Part shown: piece after piece, positions 46,942-54,841 of the stretch
Layout of the letters: each line of letters begins with the position of its first letter
Position numbering within the stretch: the first letter of the stretch is position 1
Assembly: GCA_041658565.1 (NCBI GenBank)
Contig: JBAZZY010000001.1
Span: 310,001-374,000 of the forward strand
DNA: 64,000 nt
Reading direction: 5' to 3'
DNA from: Actinomycetota bacterium
Lineage (GTDB): Bacteria; Actinomycetota; AC-67
Translations under genes and position numbers: made by a program
The notes under the pieces: model-generated
What the model was told of the DNA's origin: nothing
The model's database searches: none
Seen by the model: only the letters and a program-made list of their open reading frames with translations

Positions 46942-47859
46942 TCAGCGCGACCGACGCCGCGCCGCAGGCCTCTTGGCCGCAGCCTTGCGGGCTGGTGGCT
47001 TCTTCGCCGCAGGCCTCTTGGCCGCAGCCTTGCGGGCTGGCGGCTTCTTCGCCGCAGGCCTCTTGGCCGCAGCCTTGCGGGCTGGTGGCTTCTTCGCCGC
47101 AGGCCTCTTGGCCGCAGCCTTGCGGGCTGGTGGCTTCTTCGCCGCAGGCCTCTTGGCCGCAGCCTTGCGGGCTGGTGGCTTCTTCGCCGCAGGTTTCTTC
47201 GGCTCACCAGAGCCACCCGATGGCGCGCGCAATGCCCGGCCGGTTCCTTGCACCCAGCCCAGATCCGCAGCCAGCTTGTTTGCGGGAGTCAGCTCCCGAG
47301 TTCGCTGATCGAACTTCCATGAGGCCTTGCGTGACCTGCCGCGGAAGGAGAACGTCAGCGTCACCGTCCACGGAAGTCCGTCTCGCCTGGTCGCCGACCA
47401 AGCGTCGGCCAGCATGTCGTCGGTAAGGCGCACGCGCCGCGCGATATTGACGGCGACGGCCTCCCCAAGAGGCAACCGCGACATCCCCAAACGCGGCTTC
47501 TCCTGGTACGTCGACTTCGCATCGGAGATGACACCTGCGCGTTCGTACAGCACCGGTGGATAGAACTGCTCAACGTACGCAACGTCAACTTCCGCCACCT
47601 GCGCGACCTGCTTCAAAGATGTGCCCGAACGCAGGAGCCGCTGCATCTCCGGCGGAGCCAGCTTCGGTTCAGTGGGCGGAACCGGCTCTTCCGCGCCACC
47701 TCGCGCAGCATCACGGCGTGCGTACACAGCGTCCTGCAAAACCTTCAACAGCCGCTTGTCGATAGCCACAGAGTGGCTGCCCTTGCGGCCGGAAGGCTTG
47801 TTACTCAGGACAAGTTCGGCCTGGTCCGGCGACGTGCCGACCACGCGGAGTTTGATCAT
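46942..47859 (-). CDS. sepH: Septation protein SepH (DUF3071) with a histone-H1-like Lys/Ala repeat tail
   Basis: A 305-residue protein. Residues 1-70 and 75-190 match the DUF3071 core of actinobacterial SepH (IKLRVVGTSPDQAELVLSN; LAPPEMQRLLRSGTSLKQVA with an HTH-like EVDVAYVEQFYPPVLYERAG; WTVTLTFSFRGRSRKASWKF). In Streptomyces and mycobacteria SepH stimulates FtsZ assembly. The last 90 residues are five 15-residue repeats KKPPARKAAAKRPAA plus a basic end, strongly positive and disordered, as in H1-like DNA-binding tails. ATG 47859 was selected where SepH homology begins; no clear ribosome-binding site or -10 box is seen. The family is a good actinobacterial marker. Confidence 0.88.
   Translation of the reverse strand: MIKLRVVGTSPDQAELVLSNKPSGRKGSHSVAIDKRLLKVLQDAVYARRDAARGGAEEPVPPTEPKLAPPEMQRLLRSGTSLKQVAQVAEVDVAYVEQFYPPVLYERAGVISDAKSTYQEKPRLGMSRLPLGEAVAVNIARRVRLTDDMLADAWSATRRDGLPWTVTLTFSFRGRSRKASWKFDQRTRELTPANKLAADLGWVQGTGRALRAPSGGSGEPKKPAAKKPPARKAAAKRPAAKKPPARKAAAKRPAAKKPPARKAAAKRPAAKKPPARKAAAKRPAAKKPPARKAAAKRPAARRRSR
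46967..47191 (-). repeat. 45-bp tandem repeats encoding the SepH basic tail
   Basis: Five consecutive 45-bp units (46967, 47012, 47057, 47102, 47147 as unit starts). They are identical except for one base at 47041, so they are recently homogenised or expanded. The period keeps the reading frame, each unit encoding one KKPPARKAAAKRPAA block. Confidence 0.96.
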
Positions 47860-47935
47860 GACGAGACCCCGATCACCCGCGCATTCTTGCCCACGAAACC
47901 ATGCAGGGCAAGCACCTGCGGATTTCTGACGCAAA

Positions 47936-47964
47936 GAGTGGGCGCCGGTCGTCGGCGCCCACTC
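47936..47964 (-). terminator. Intrinsic terminator between the Cys-rich gene and sepH
   Basis: GAGTGGGCGCC (47936-47946), 7-nt loop, GGCGCCCACTC (47954-47964), a perfect 11-bp stem followed on the minus strand by TTTGC. It separates the Cys-rich gene from sepH. Confidence 0.75.
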
Positions 47965-48013
47965 GTCCTCCTGGGGGAGGAAACCTCATTTCAGTTGCGA
48001 CCTCGGCCGGCCC

Positions 48014-48226
48014 TCAGCCCGTTAAGAGATCCAAACGCACACCGGGAAGCAAGCCCCCGTCTCTCAGAGATCGCAGCGCTCGCTCCTCGTCCACATCGAA
48101 GATCACTGCGCCCGCGGGACAGTCCAGGACGTAGGACACCAGACAGCCGTCGCAGGCGTCCGCTTCACGCCCGGGACAGTCGCTGCAATCCAGCGTTAGG
48201 GTCTCGGTCTGACGGTATGCGGCCAT
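48014..48226 (-). CDS. 70-aa Cys-rich protein of unknown function
   Basis: A small soluble protein with five cysteines near the N terminus (LDCSDCPGREADACDGCLVS and VLDCPAG), spaced CX2C, CX2C and C, suggesting a zinc site. The rest is VIFDVDEERALRSLRDGGLL. ATG 48226 has GGAGG 8 nt upstream; the frame extends 3 codons further without support. It is transcribed alone with a terminator behind it. The context next to sepH is suggestive but no function can be named. Confidence 0.7.
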   Translation of the reverse strand: MAAYRQTETLTLDCSDCPGREADACDGCLVSYVLDCPAGAVIFDVDEERALRSLRDGGLLPGVRLDLLTG

Positions 48227-48285
48227 GGTCGGCACCTCCTGCGGTCACCCTAGGGGGACCCCCCGACAAAAACCGCCGCCGGACG

Positions 48286-49464
48286 CTAGAGAGCGCCGCA
48301 GTCGCGAAGAGAGGCGATCTCGGCGTCGGTGTACCCGGCCGCCCGCAGGACTTCGTCCGTGTGCTCGCCGATACCCGGCGGCGAGGCCATAGGTCCAACC
48401 GAATCGCCTCGGAGCCTGATCGGATTCCCGAGGGCAGGCACAGATCCCCCGCCCGGCAACGGCACCTCCGCGATCATGCCGCGCGCGCGCACTTGCGGAT
48501 CCTCGACGGCCTCGTCGAAGTCCTTCACCGGACCAAAACATGTCTCGAGGTGCTCGAGTTCCGCACACCATTCGTCCCGTGACTTCGTGAGCAAGACCTC
48601 TTGCAGTCGGGCGCGAATCAAATCCTGTTCATCGTCGGAAGCGAACTGGCGCTCGATCAGCTCCGGCAACCCGACGGCCTCACACAGCGCGCGCCAGAAC
48701 TGAGGCTCGAGAGCACCCACGGTGACGTAACGGCCGTCGCCGGCGCGATACACCCCGTAACACGCCATCTGACCCGACAGCCCCATCCGCCCGCGACGAG
48801 GAACCTCTCCGGTTACCCAGGAGGCTTGCGCGTGGATCGAGAGCCAAGACATCGCGCCGTCCATCATTGAGATGTCGACGAAACGGCCCGTTCCCGTCCG
48901 CTCGCGCTCGGCGAGCGCGGCCAGGATTCCAACTGCACCCATCAAGCCCCCGCCTCCGAGATCGGCGATCTGCACGCCGGGAATCACGGGCGGCCCATCG
49001 CGGTCCCCTACAAGGCTGAGGACTCCCGCGTAGCCGAGATAGTTCACATCGTGCCCGGCGCGCTGCGCATACGGACCATCCTGTCCGTACCCCGTGATGG
49101 CGCAATACACCAGCCGCGGGTTCTCGGCGGCAAGCGCGTCGTACCCCGCCCCGAGACGATCCATCACGCCCGGCCGGAAAGACTCCACCAGCACGTCGGC
49201 GTCGCGAACGAGGCGCTTCAAGACCTCGACGCCCTCAGGTCGCTTAAGGTTGAGCGTCATCGAGCGCTTGCCGCGATTCAATGCGATATGACCCGCGGCG
49301 ACGCTGCCGGACATCGGCGGGATCCAGCGAATGTAGTCACCCTTGCCCGGCTCCTCGACCTTGAGGACGTCTGCTCCAAGATCGGCAAGCAACATGGTCG
49401 TGTACCCGCCGGGAAGCAGCCGGCTGCAGTCGAGCACTCGAAGGTGCGCAAGCGGGCGCATCAC
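48286..49464 (-). CDS. Alpha-methylacyl-CoA racemase-like CaiB/BaiF family enzyme
   Basis: A 392-residue class III CoA-transferase-fold enzyme. His138 (AGHDVNYLGYAGVLS) and Asp168 (VQIADLGGGGLMG), 30 residues apart, match the catalytic His126/Asp156 pair of Mycobacterium tuberculosis alpha-methylacyl-CoA racemase, which epimerises 2-methylacyl-CoA for beta-oxidation. This distinguishes it from the CoA-transferase at 10205-11392, which has ISDVTAG. ATG 49464 overlaps the stop of the small zinc-ribbon gene as ATGA. A role in branched-chain lipid breakdown is inferred. Confidence 0.83.
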   Translation of the reverse strand: MMRPLAHLRVLDCSRLLPGGYTTMLLADLGADVLKVEEPGKGDYIRWIPPMSGSVAAGHIALNRGKRSMTLNLKRPEGVEVLKRLVRDADVLVESFRPGVMDRLGAGYDALAAENPRLVYCAITGYGQDGPYAQRAGHDVNYLGYAGVLSLVGDRDGPPVIPGVQIADLGGGGLMGAVGILAALAERERTGTGRFVDISMMDGAMSWLSIHAQASWVTGEVPRRGRMGLSGQMACYGVYRAGDGRYVTVGALEPQFWRALCEAVGLPELIERQFASDDEQDLIRARLQEVLLTKSRDEWCAELEHLETCFGPVKDFDEAVEDPQVRARGMIAEVPLPGGGSVPALGNPIRLRGDSVGPMASPPGIGEHTDEVLRAAGYTDAEIASLRDCGAL

Positions 49465-49694
49465 TGCGTCGGAACCTTCTGCACTACCTCGATGTGCTCC
49501 GCGCTACCGCACCAGCGGCACGTCACGCGCACGATCTCCTCGCCGATGATCTCTTCTTCCTCGATCGAGGGGTCACCGCCCAGCGAGTAGTGCAGGTACT
49601 GCCGCGTATGCCGGCGCGCCTCGACGTCGAATCGGGTGAGGTTCCCGCATCCGCCGCAGCGATAGCGCGTGTCCGGAGATGTCGGTGTCGCCAT
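49461..49694 (-). CDS. 77-aa zinc-ribbon protein
   Basis: A small protein with two zinc knuckles, YRCGGCGNLTRFDV near the N terminus and VTCRWCGSAEHIEV near the C terminus, with an acidic stretch (SIEEEEIIGEE) between. Annotated relatives are putative zinc-binding proteins. TATACT (49703-49708) lies 8 nt before ATG 49694, a leaderless start. It heads an operon with the racemase-like gene. Confidence 0.82.
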   Translation of the reverse strand: MATPTSPDTRYRCGGCGNLTRFDVEARRHTRQYLHYSLGGDPSIEEEEIIGEEIVRVTCRWCGSAEHIEVVQKVPTQ

Positions 49695-49702
49695 GGGGCC
49701 GG

Positions 49703-49708
49703 AGTATA
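49703..49708 (-). promoter_or_regulatory. -10 box of the zinc-ribbon/racemase operon
   Basis: TATACT on the minus strand, 8 nt before ATG 49694. Confidence 0.55.
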
Positions 49709-49799
49709 CCGGGGCCGCGCGATCGGCTCCGCCGGCCGGCCCGGTGCGGCTCCACGGTATGCTCGTCGACGACCTGAGATCCACACGGAGGAATCGCCG

Positions 49800-50762
49800 A
49801 TGAGCAACATGCGCCGCGTGCGGGTGATCGCGAATCCTGCGGCGCGCGGCGGCGCGCGCGACGTGGTCCCCCAAGTGATCGCGCGCCTTCGTGCGCTTGG
49901 TTGCGAAACACGCGAGACGTGGACGCGCGCGCCGGCCGAAGCGATCGACGTCGCAGTCGCCGCGGCACGAGAAGGCTTCGATACGATCGTCTCGGTCGGT
50001 GGAGACGGAACCGCCGGCGAAGTCGCCGAGGGCCTGGCGCGCGCACGAGGGCGTTGGCCGGGTGCGACGTCGGAAGCTACGGCCGATCCGGCACTCGTGA
50101 TCGTTCCTGCGGGCACGGGAAACTCTATGTTCCGCGCGCTGTGGAGCGACCGGCCGTGGGAAGAGGTGCTCGACGAAATCGCGGCCGGGCGCGCGCGCGT
50201 CCGCACTCTCGACCTCGGTCGCGTCGTCGGAGCCGACCGAGCGTTCGTGCTCGGAGCCAGCGTGGGATTCCTCGCGCGCGTCGTCGAAGTCGCGGCGGGC
50301 TTGGACGCACTTGCCGGACGAGAACGCTACGCGGCCGCGGCGATGCAAGCGATGCAGACCCTGCAGACCGAACCGGTCGAGGTGGAAGTGGACGGCGTGG
50401 AGTTGTTCAAGGGCTCGGCGGTGTTGGTCGTCGCGGGAGGCGCGCGCCACCGCTCGGGTGTCTTTGAGTTCCTGCCGCGCTCGATGCTCGACGACGGTTT
50501 GCTGGATGTCAGCGTGATCGAAGGCACAGATGCATCGGCAATCACCGAGATCGCCGCTCTGATTGTTCAAGGCGCACACCTCGATCGGCCGGAGGTTCGA
50601 TACGCGCAGGGATCTCGCATCCGCATCTCGCGCACCGACCGAGCGCCGCTGGTCTTTGAGCGCGACGGCGACCTCGGCCGGGCGCGCGGTCCGGTGCTGG
50701 AACTCGAGGCGGTTCCCGGCGCGGTGCGCGCGTGGGCTCCACCCGACGCCCCGGCGGGTTGA
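49800..50762 (+). CDS. Diacylglycerol kinase-family lipid kinase
   Basis: A 320-residue DagK/YegS-type kinase. RVRVIANPAARGGARDVVPQ at the N terminus, the nucleotide-binding SVGGDGTAGEVAEGLA (about 62-77), VPAGTGNSMFRALW and the C-terminal DGDLGRARGPVLELEAVPGA are the family hallmarks. It would phosphorylate diacylglycerol, or a sphingoid or undecaprenol-like lipid, with ATP. ATG 49800 has ACGGAGGAA 6-7 nt upstream. It is divergent from the zinc-ribbon operon, and its end is 16 bp from the MmgE/PrpD stop. Confidence 0.9.
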   Translation: MSNMRRVRVIANPAARGGARDVVPQVIARLRALGCETRETWTRAPAEAIDVAVAAAREGFDTIVSVGGDGTAGEVAEGLARARGRWPGATSEATADPALVIVPAGTGNSMFRALWSDRPWEEVLDEIAAGRARVRTLDLGRVVGADRAFVLGASVGFLARVVEVAAGLDALAGRERYAAAAMQAMQTLQTEPVEVEVDGVELFKGSAVLVVAGGARHRSGVFEFLPRSMLDDGLLDVSVIEGTDASAITEIAALIVQGAHLDRPEVRYAQGSRIRISRTDRAPLVFERDGDLGRARGPVLELEAVPGAVRAWAPPDAPAG

Positions 50763-50777
50763 CGCCGGGCCCCGCGC

Positions 50778-52229
50778 CTAAACCGTCATCGCTTCGCGAA
50801 GGACCGCAACCAGGTCACGGGGCGACAGCGTCTCAAGTCCGCCGATCGCGTCCGCGGCCGCTTGGGACCCACCGCACGCCAGGAACTTCTCCCGCATCAG
50901 CGCCGGGTGCTCCCGGCGAGTATCCGGGCCGGCGGCACCTATCGGGATTTCTCGGTCCCGAACGGCGGTGCGACCCCCCACAAGACGCACCTCGACGCGC
51001 GCGCCGACTGCCTTTTCCGCCTGCTCGAATGTGATCGCCGGGGCGCCGGGCTCAAGCGGTTCGCCATCCATCGCTCCCAGAAATTCGGCTGCGCGAGGGC
51101 CGGCGGCCCGCAAAGCTTCGCCGACAGGCGCCGTCGCGAGCAGCGCGCGCCGCGACAGCGCCGGATCGTGTTCAACGCGTACGCGGGCCGCAAGGTCCCA
51201 CACCGCTGAATCACGGATGCGATCATCGCCGAAGTCCGCGGGTCCGAGCGCGCCGCGAGCGAGCATCACCGCAACGTTGTAAGCCACCGAGAAGTTCAAG
51301 GCGGCCACTGTCGAATCCGGCCCCTTCACGTACGGCCCCGATCGGTAGTTCATGCCGACGGTGAACACCGGCGCGCGCACCACGATCTCCTCGACATCCG
51401 GCGCGACGAGCGATCCAAGCTCTCCGTAAAGGTCGCGCGCGCAGTCCAGGGCCGCGTCGATGTACGCGCACCCCGGGTAGACCTTGAACGACAACGTCTC
51501 GGTGTGCCAGCGCTCGCCGAGTCCGTCGATCACAGCCTGCGGCAGCGGCACCGAAGAGAACTTGGCAAGGAACCCGTCACGATGCTCCAGAATATCGGGC
51601 GCACCGCGCAGTCCCGCCGCCGCAGCGTCGCATGCGTCCAGCGCCACGCCGATCGGAACCGACGCGGTGAATATCTTCGCGTCGCTTCCCATGAACGCCC
51701 GGTATAAGGCCCACGGCGGCGCCGCAAACGCGATTCCCCAGGCGTCTACCCACTGGGCCTGCGATCCCCCCTCGGCCCGCAGGCGCGCGGCGACCGCTCC
51801 GGCCAAATGTGCATGCGCAGCGGTCTGCCCACGGAAGTGCCCGAGCGTAGCCGAAGCCGTGATACGGGCGGCGCACTCATTCGCGGCGATGATCGACTCC
51901 AAGAACGCACGACCGTTGAGCCCCAGGATCGCCGCATAGGCGATAGGGACGTTAACCGTGGAGTGCGAGACATGCCCCGCATAGACCGTGTCATCGAAGT
52001 CCAGACACATCGTCAACGCCGCAAGCACGTACGCCGCGCGGCGAGGATCTTCCTGCGTCGGGGACCCAAAAGCCCGCACCGTCCGCCGCCCCAGATCGTG
52101 GGCGAGGCCGGCGCGCGCGGCGCCGAGTTGGGACAGAACCTGGCTCCGGGCGAAAGCCACGACACGGTCGGGCACGTCGTCAAGCGACATGCGACTTGCC
52201 CAGGCGGCAAGAGTTTCGGTCAGAGTCAC
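50778..52229 (-). CDS. MmgE/PrpD family protein
   Basis: A 483-residue protein of the MmgE/PrpD (2-methylcitrate dehydratase-like) fold: LAAWASRMSLDDVPDRVVAF at the N terminus, MCLDFDDTVYAGHVSHSTVNVP (the active-site region), LSFKVYPGCAYIDAALDCA and the C-terminal domain from about 300. Many members are not methylcitrate dehydratases and substrates vary; no prpB or prpC is nearby, so the reaction is open. GTG 52229 is preceded by TACGCT (52237-52242) at 7 nt, a leaderless start. It is divergent from the exonuclease gene. Confidence 0.88.
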   Translation of the reverse strand: MTLTETLAAWASRMSLDDVPDRVVAFARSQVLSQLGAARAGLAHDLGRRTVRAFGSPTQEDPRRAAYVLAALTMCLDFDDTVYAGHVSHSTVNVPIAYAAILGLNGRAFLESIIAANECAARITASATLGHFRGQTAAHAHLAGAVAARLRAEGGSQAQWVDAWGIAFAAPPWALYRAFMGSDAKIFTASVPIGVALDACDAAAAGLRGAPDILEHRDGFLAKFSSVPLPQAVIDGLGERWHTETLSFKVYPGCAYIDAALDCARDLYGELGSLVAPDVEEIVVRAPVFTVGMNYRSGPYVKGPDSTVAALNFSVAYNVAVMLARGALGPADFGDDRIRDSAVWDLAARVRVEHDPALSRRALLATAPVGEALRAAGPRAAEFLGAMDGEPLEPGAPAITFEQAEKAVGARVEVRLVGGRTAVRDREIPIGAAGPDTRREHPALMREKFLACGGSQAAADAIGGLETLSPRDLVAVLREAMTV

Positions 52230-52281
52230 GGCCGAGAGCGTACCGGTGGCGCGCCCGTCCGGTGCGAATCGGCTTCCAAGA

Positions 52282-52310
52282 TTGAGTCCGAACGCTCGTT
52301 CGGATAGGCT
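52282..52310 (+). promoter_or_regulatory. Promoter of the DnaQ/GIY-YIG fusion (TTGAGT-N17-TAGGCT)
   Basis: TTGAGT at 52282-52287, 17 bp, TAGGCT at 52305-52310, then 8 nt to ATG 52319. It is the best -35/-10 pair among the leaderless genes. Confidence 0.65.
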
Positions 52311-52318
52311 TCCGAGCC

Positions 52319-54031
52319 ATGGCGCTCGGCATGCAGCGGTCCTTCGATGATCTCGGCAGCGCGCTGTCGGACACAGAGTTCGTCGTGTTCGACCTTGAGA
52401 CCACCGGTGGATCGCCCGCCTCCTGCGCCATCACCGAGATCGGCGCCGTCAAAGTGCGCGGCGGGGAAGTCGTCGGAGAGTTCCAGACCCTGGTCAACCC
52501 GGGCGTTCCGATCCCCGCAGCAATCACTTACCTCACCGGAATCACCGACGACATGGTGGCCGGCGCCGAGCCGATCGATCGCGTGCTGCCGGCGTTCCTC
52601 GAGTTCGCCGGGCGCGCAGTGCTGGTCGCGCACAACGCTAGTTTCGATACGCGCTTCATCGCCGCAAACCTCGCGCGCCACCACTACCCCGCCATGGGGA
52701 ACCCGATCGTGTGTACCGTTCGACTCGCCCGGCGACTGGTGCGGGACGAAGTTCCCAACTTGAAGCTTGCGACGCTTGCGCGCGCGCTCCGCGCGCGCAC
52801 CAGTCCCTCTCACCGCGCGCTCGACGACGCGCGCGCGACGACCGACGTCTTCCACTCGCTGATCGAGCTGGCCGGACGGTGGGGCGTGTCACACCTGGAC
52901 GACTTGCTCTGGTTCCAGTCTTCGCGTGGACACCCCTCGTACTCGAAGGTTTCCCTCGCCGAGGAGTTGCCGCGCGCGCGCGGCGTCTACCTGTTTCGCG
53001 GCGAAGACGACACGGTGCTCTACGTCGGCAAGGCGACCGACCTTCGCTCACGCGTACGGCAGTACTTCGGCGGCGACGACCGTCGCCACATCGACGACTT
53101 GCTGCGCGATCTCGCTCGCATCGACCACGTTCTTTGCGCAACCGACCTCGACGCGAGCGTGCTTGAGGCCCGTCTGATCCGCGCGCACTCACCTGCATAC
53201 AACCGCGCGCAACGCGGGCGGCGCGCGCAGTGGTTCCTGACGCTCACCGACGAACGCTTCCCGCGCCTCAGCGCCACGCGGCGCGCGCGCAGCTCAGGCG
53301 GCGCGCCCGACGGTGCCCTCGGACCGCTGGCGTCCACTACCGCAGCCGCGGTGCGCGAGGCAATCGAGGAAGCCACATGTGTGCGAACATGCACGCCCCG
53401 CATCACAGCACGCACCTCGATTCCGGTGTGCGTGCGCGGTCAGATCGGACGCTGCCCCGCCCCGTGCGACGGCGCGGTCGATCCCAACGCCTACGCCGAA
53501 GTTCTGGATCCCGTCCGGCGCGCGCTCGGCGGGGACCCCACGCGCGCGATAGAAACGCTCGCCGCTCGAATCGAGCACCTCTCGTCGGCGTCTCGCTTCG
53601 AGGAAGCCGCTTCCACTCGCGACCGCCTGTCGGCCTTGGTCGAAGCCGCGCGCGCCGGGCGCGCGGTGAATGCCGTTCGCGACGCGGGACGGATCAAGAT
53701 CGCCGTCGGCTCAGACGTCGCGATCATCGAAGCCGGCTCCTTGGTGAGCGTGAACGGGCAAACGCTTCCGATCGATACCGACGGACACCCGGACGAAGAA
53801 CGACTCATAGCCGGATGGCTCGCCCGCAACGTCGAACGCATCCGTTTGATCGCGTGCGACGGCGAGTTTGCGACACCCCTGGAGGGCGGACGCATCGTCG
53901 CCGAGTGGTTCGAACGCATCCGCAAGATGCGGCTCACCGCCGCGCCGGGGGCCGACCCGTTGCCGCGCGCGCCATCATCGCTGCCCGCCTACCGTCACGC
54001 CGCCGCGACCGCGGGAGCATCCGCGCGGTAG
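52319..54031 (+). CDS. DEDD 3'-5' exonuclease fused to a GIY-YIG (UvrC/Cho-like) nuclease
   Basis: A 570-residue fusion. Residues about 20-185 are a DnaQ-like exonuclease with Exo I FDLETTG (Asp25, Glu27), Exo II AHNASFDTRFI and Exo III HRALDDARAT. Residues about 215-300 are a GIY-YIG domain (RGVYLFRGEDDTVLYVGKATDLRSRVRQYF) followed by a Cys cluster (CVRTCTPRI, CVRGQIGRCPAPC) and a UvrB-contact-like helix (SRFEEAASTRDRLSALVEAA), as in the N-terminal half of UvrC. The same fusion is found in mycobacteria. It likely makes a repair incision and trims ends. The C-terminal HhH/RNase H part of full UvrC is absent. Confidence 0.92.
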   Translation: MALGMQRSFDDLGSALSDTEFVVFDLETTGGSPASCAITEIGAVKVRGGEVVGEFQTLVNPGVPIPAAITYLTGITDDMVAGAEPIDRVLPAFLEFAGRAVLVAHNASFDTRFIAANLARHHYPAMGNPIVCTVRLARRLVRDEVPNLKLATLARALRARTSPSHRALDDARATTDVFHSLIELAGRWGVSHLDDLLWFQSSRGHPSYSKVSLAEELPRARGVYLFRGEDDTVLYVGKATDLRSRVRQYFGGDDRRHIDDLLRDLARIDHVLCATDLDASVLEARLIRAHSPAYNRAQRGRRAQWFLTLTDERFPRLSATRRARSSGGAPDGALGPLASTTAAAVREAIEEATCVRTCTPRITARTSIPVCVRGQIGRCPAPCDGAVDPNAYAEVLDPVRRALGGDPTRAIETLAARIEHLSSASRFEEAASTRDRLSALVEAARAGRAVNAVRDAGRIKIAVGSDVAIIEAGSLVSVNGQTLPIDTDGHPDEERLIAGWLARNVERIRLIACDGEFATPLEGGRIVAEWFERIRKMRLTAAPGADPLPRAPSSLPAYRHAAATAGASAR

Positions 54032-54064
54032 GTTGTACCGGCTCGCACCCGGGGAGGGACCTGC

Positions 54065-54832
54065 ATGAACTCAAAGACCTTGTTCTCCGTCGAAGGCAAG
54101 ACCGCGATCGTAACGGGCGGATCTCGGGGAATCGGCCTGATGATCGCGCGCGGATTCATCGACGCCGGCGCGCGCGTCGTGATCTCCTCACGCAAGGCCG
54201 ACGTCTGCGACGCTGTGGCGGCGGAACTCGGACCCAATTGCGTGAGCATCCCCGCCGACCTCTCCAATTCGAAAGGAATCGAGCACCTGGCGCGCGCCGT
54301 CTCTGAGCGCGAGAACGCAGTCCACATCCTGGTGAACAACGCCGGCGCAACGTGGGGCGCGCCGCTTGAGGAGTATCCGATAGAGGCCTTCGACAAGATC
54401 TGGGCCGTGAACGTCAAGGCGATCTTCCACTTGACGCAGTTGCTGCTCCCGTCATTGCGCAAGGCCGCCGTGCCCGGCGATCCCGCGCGCGTCATCAACA
54501 TCGGATCGATCGACGGGCTGAAGGTTCCCTTCTTCGACAACTACGCATACTCGGCGAGCAAGTCGGCGGTGCACATGCTGACGCGCCACCTCGCGCACAA
54601 CTTGCTGAAGGACAACATCACCGTTAACGCGATCGCGCCGGGGTTGTTCCCAAGCAAGATGACGCAGTTCGCCTTCGAGAACGCCGGCGAGGCGCTCCTC
54701 TCGGCCATTCCAATGGGCCGCGCCGGCGAACCCGAGGACATCGCCGGAACCGCGATCTACTTGTCCTCACGTGCCGGCTCGTATCTGACCGGTGCAGTCA
54801 TCCCCGTAGACGGCGGTGTCTCTACGCGGTAA
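54065..54832 (+). CDS. Short-chain dehydrogenase/reductase
   Basis: A 255-residue classical SDR: cofactor motif TGGSRGIG (17-24), NNAG (91-94), and Ser148, Tyr162, Lys166 as the catalytic triad. The C terminus SYLTGAVIPVDGGVSTR is standard. Sequence around NIGSIDGLKVPFFDNYAYSASK is like gluconate 5-dehydrogenase or rhamnolipid 3-oxoacyl reductase. ATG 54065 has GGGGAGGGA 6 nt upstream. Substrate unknown. It faces trpD tail to tail. Confidence 0.92.
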   Translation: MNSKTLFSVEGKTAIVTGGSRGIGLMIARGFIDAGARVVISSRKADVCDAVAAELGPNCVSIPADLSNSKGIEHLARAVSERENAVHILVNNAGATWGAPLEEYPIEAFDKIWAVNVKAIFHLTQLLLPSLRKAAVPGDPARVINIGSIDGLKVPFFDNYAYSASKSAVHMLTRHLAHNLLKDNITVNAIAPGLFPSKMTQFAFENAGEALLSAIPMGRAGEPEDIAGTAIYLSSRAGSYLTGAVIPVDGGVSTR

Positions 54833-54841
54833 GCGCGCCGA

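Noticed and set aside
46967..47191. CRISPR array or non-coding satellite
   Set aside because: The 45-bp units are contiguous without spacers and lie in frame within sepH, encoding its basic tail.
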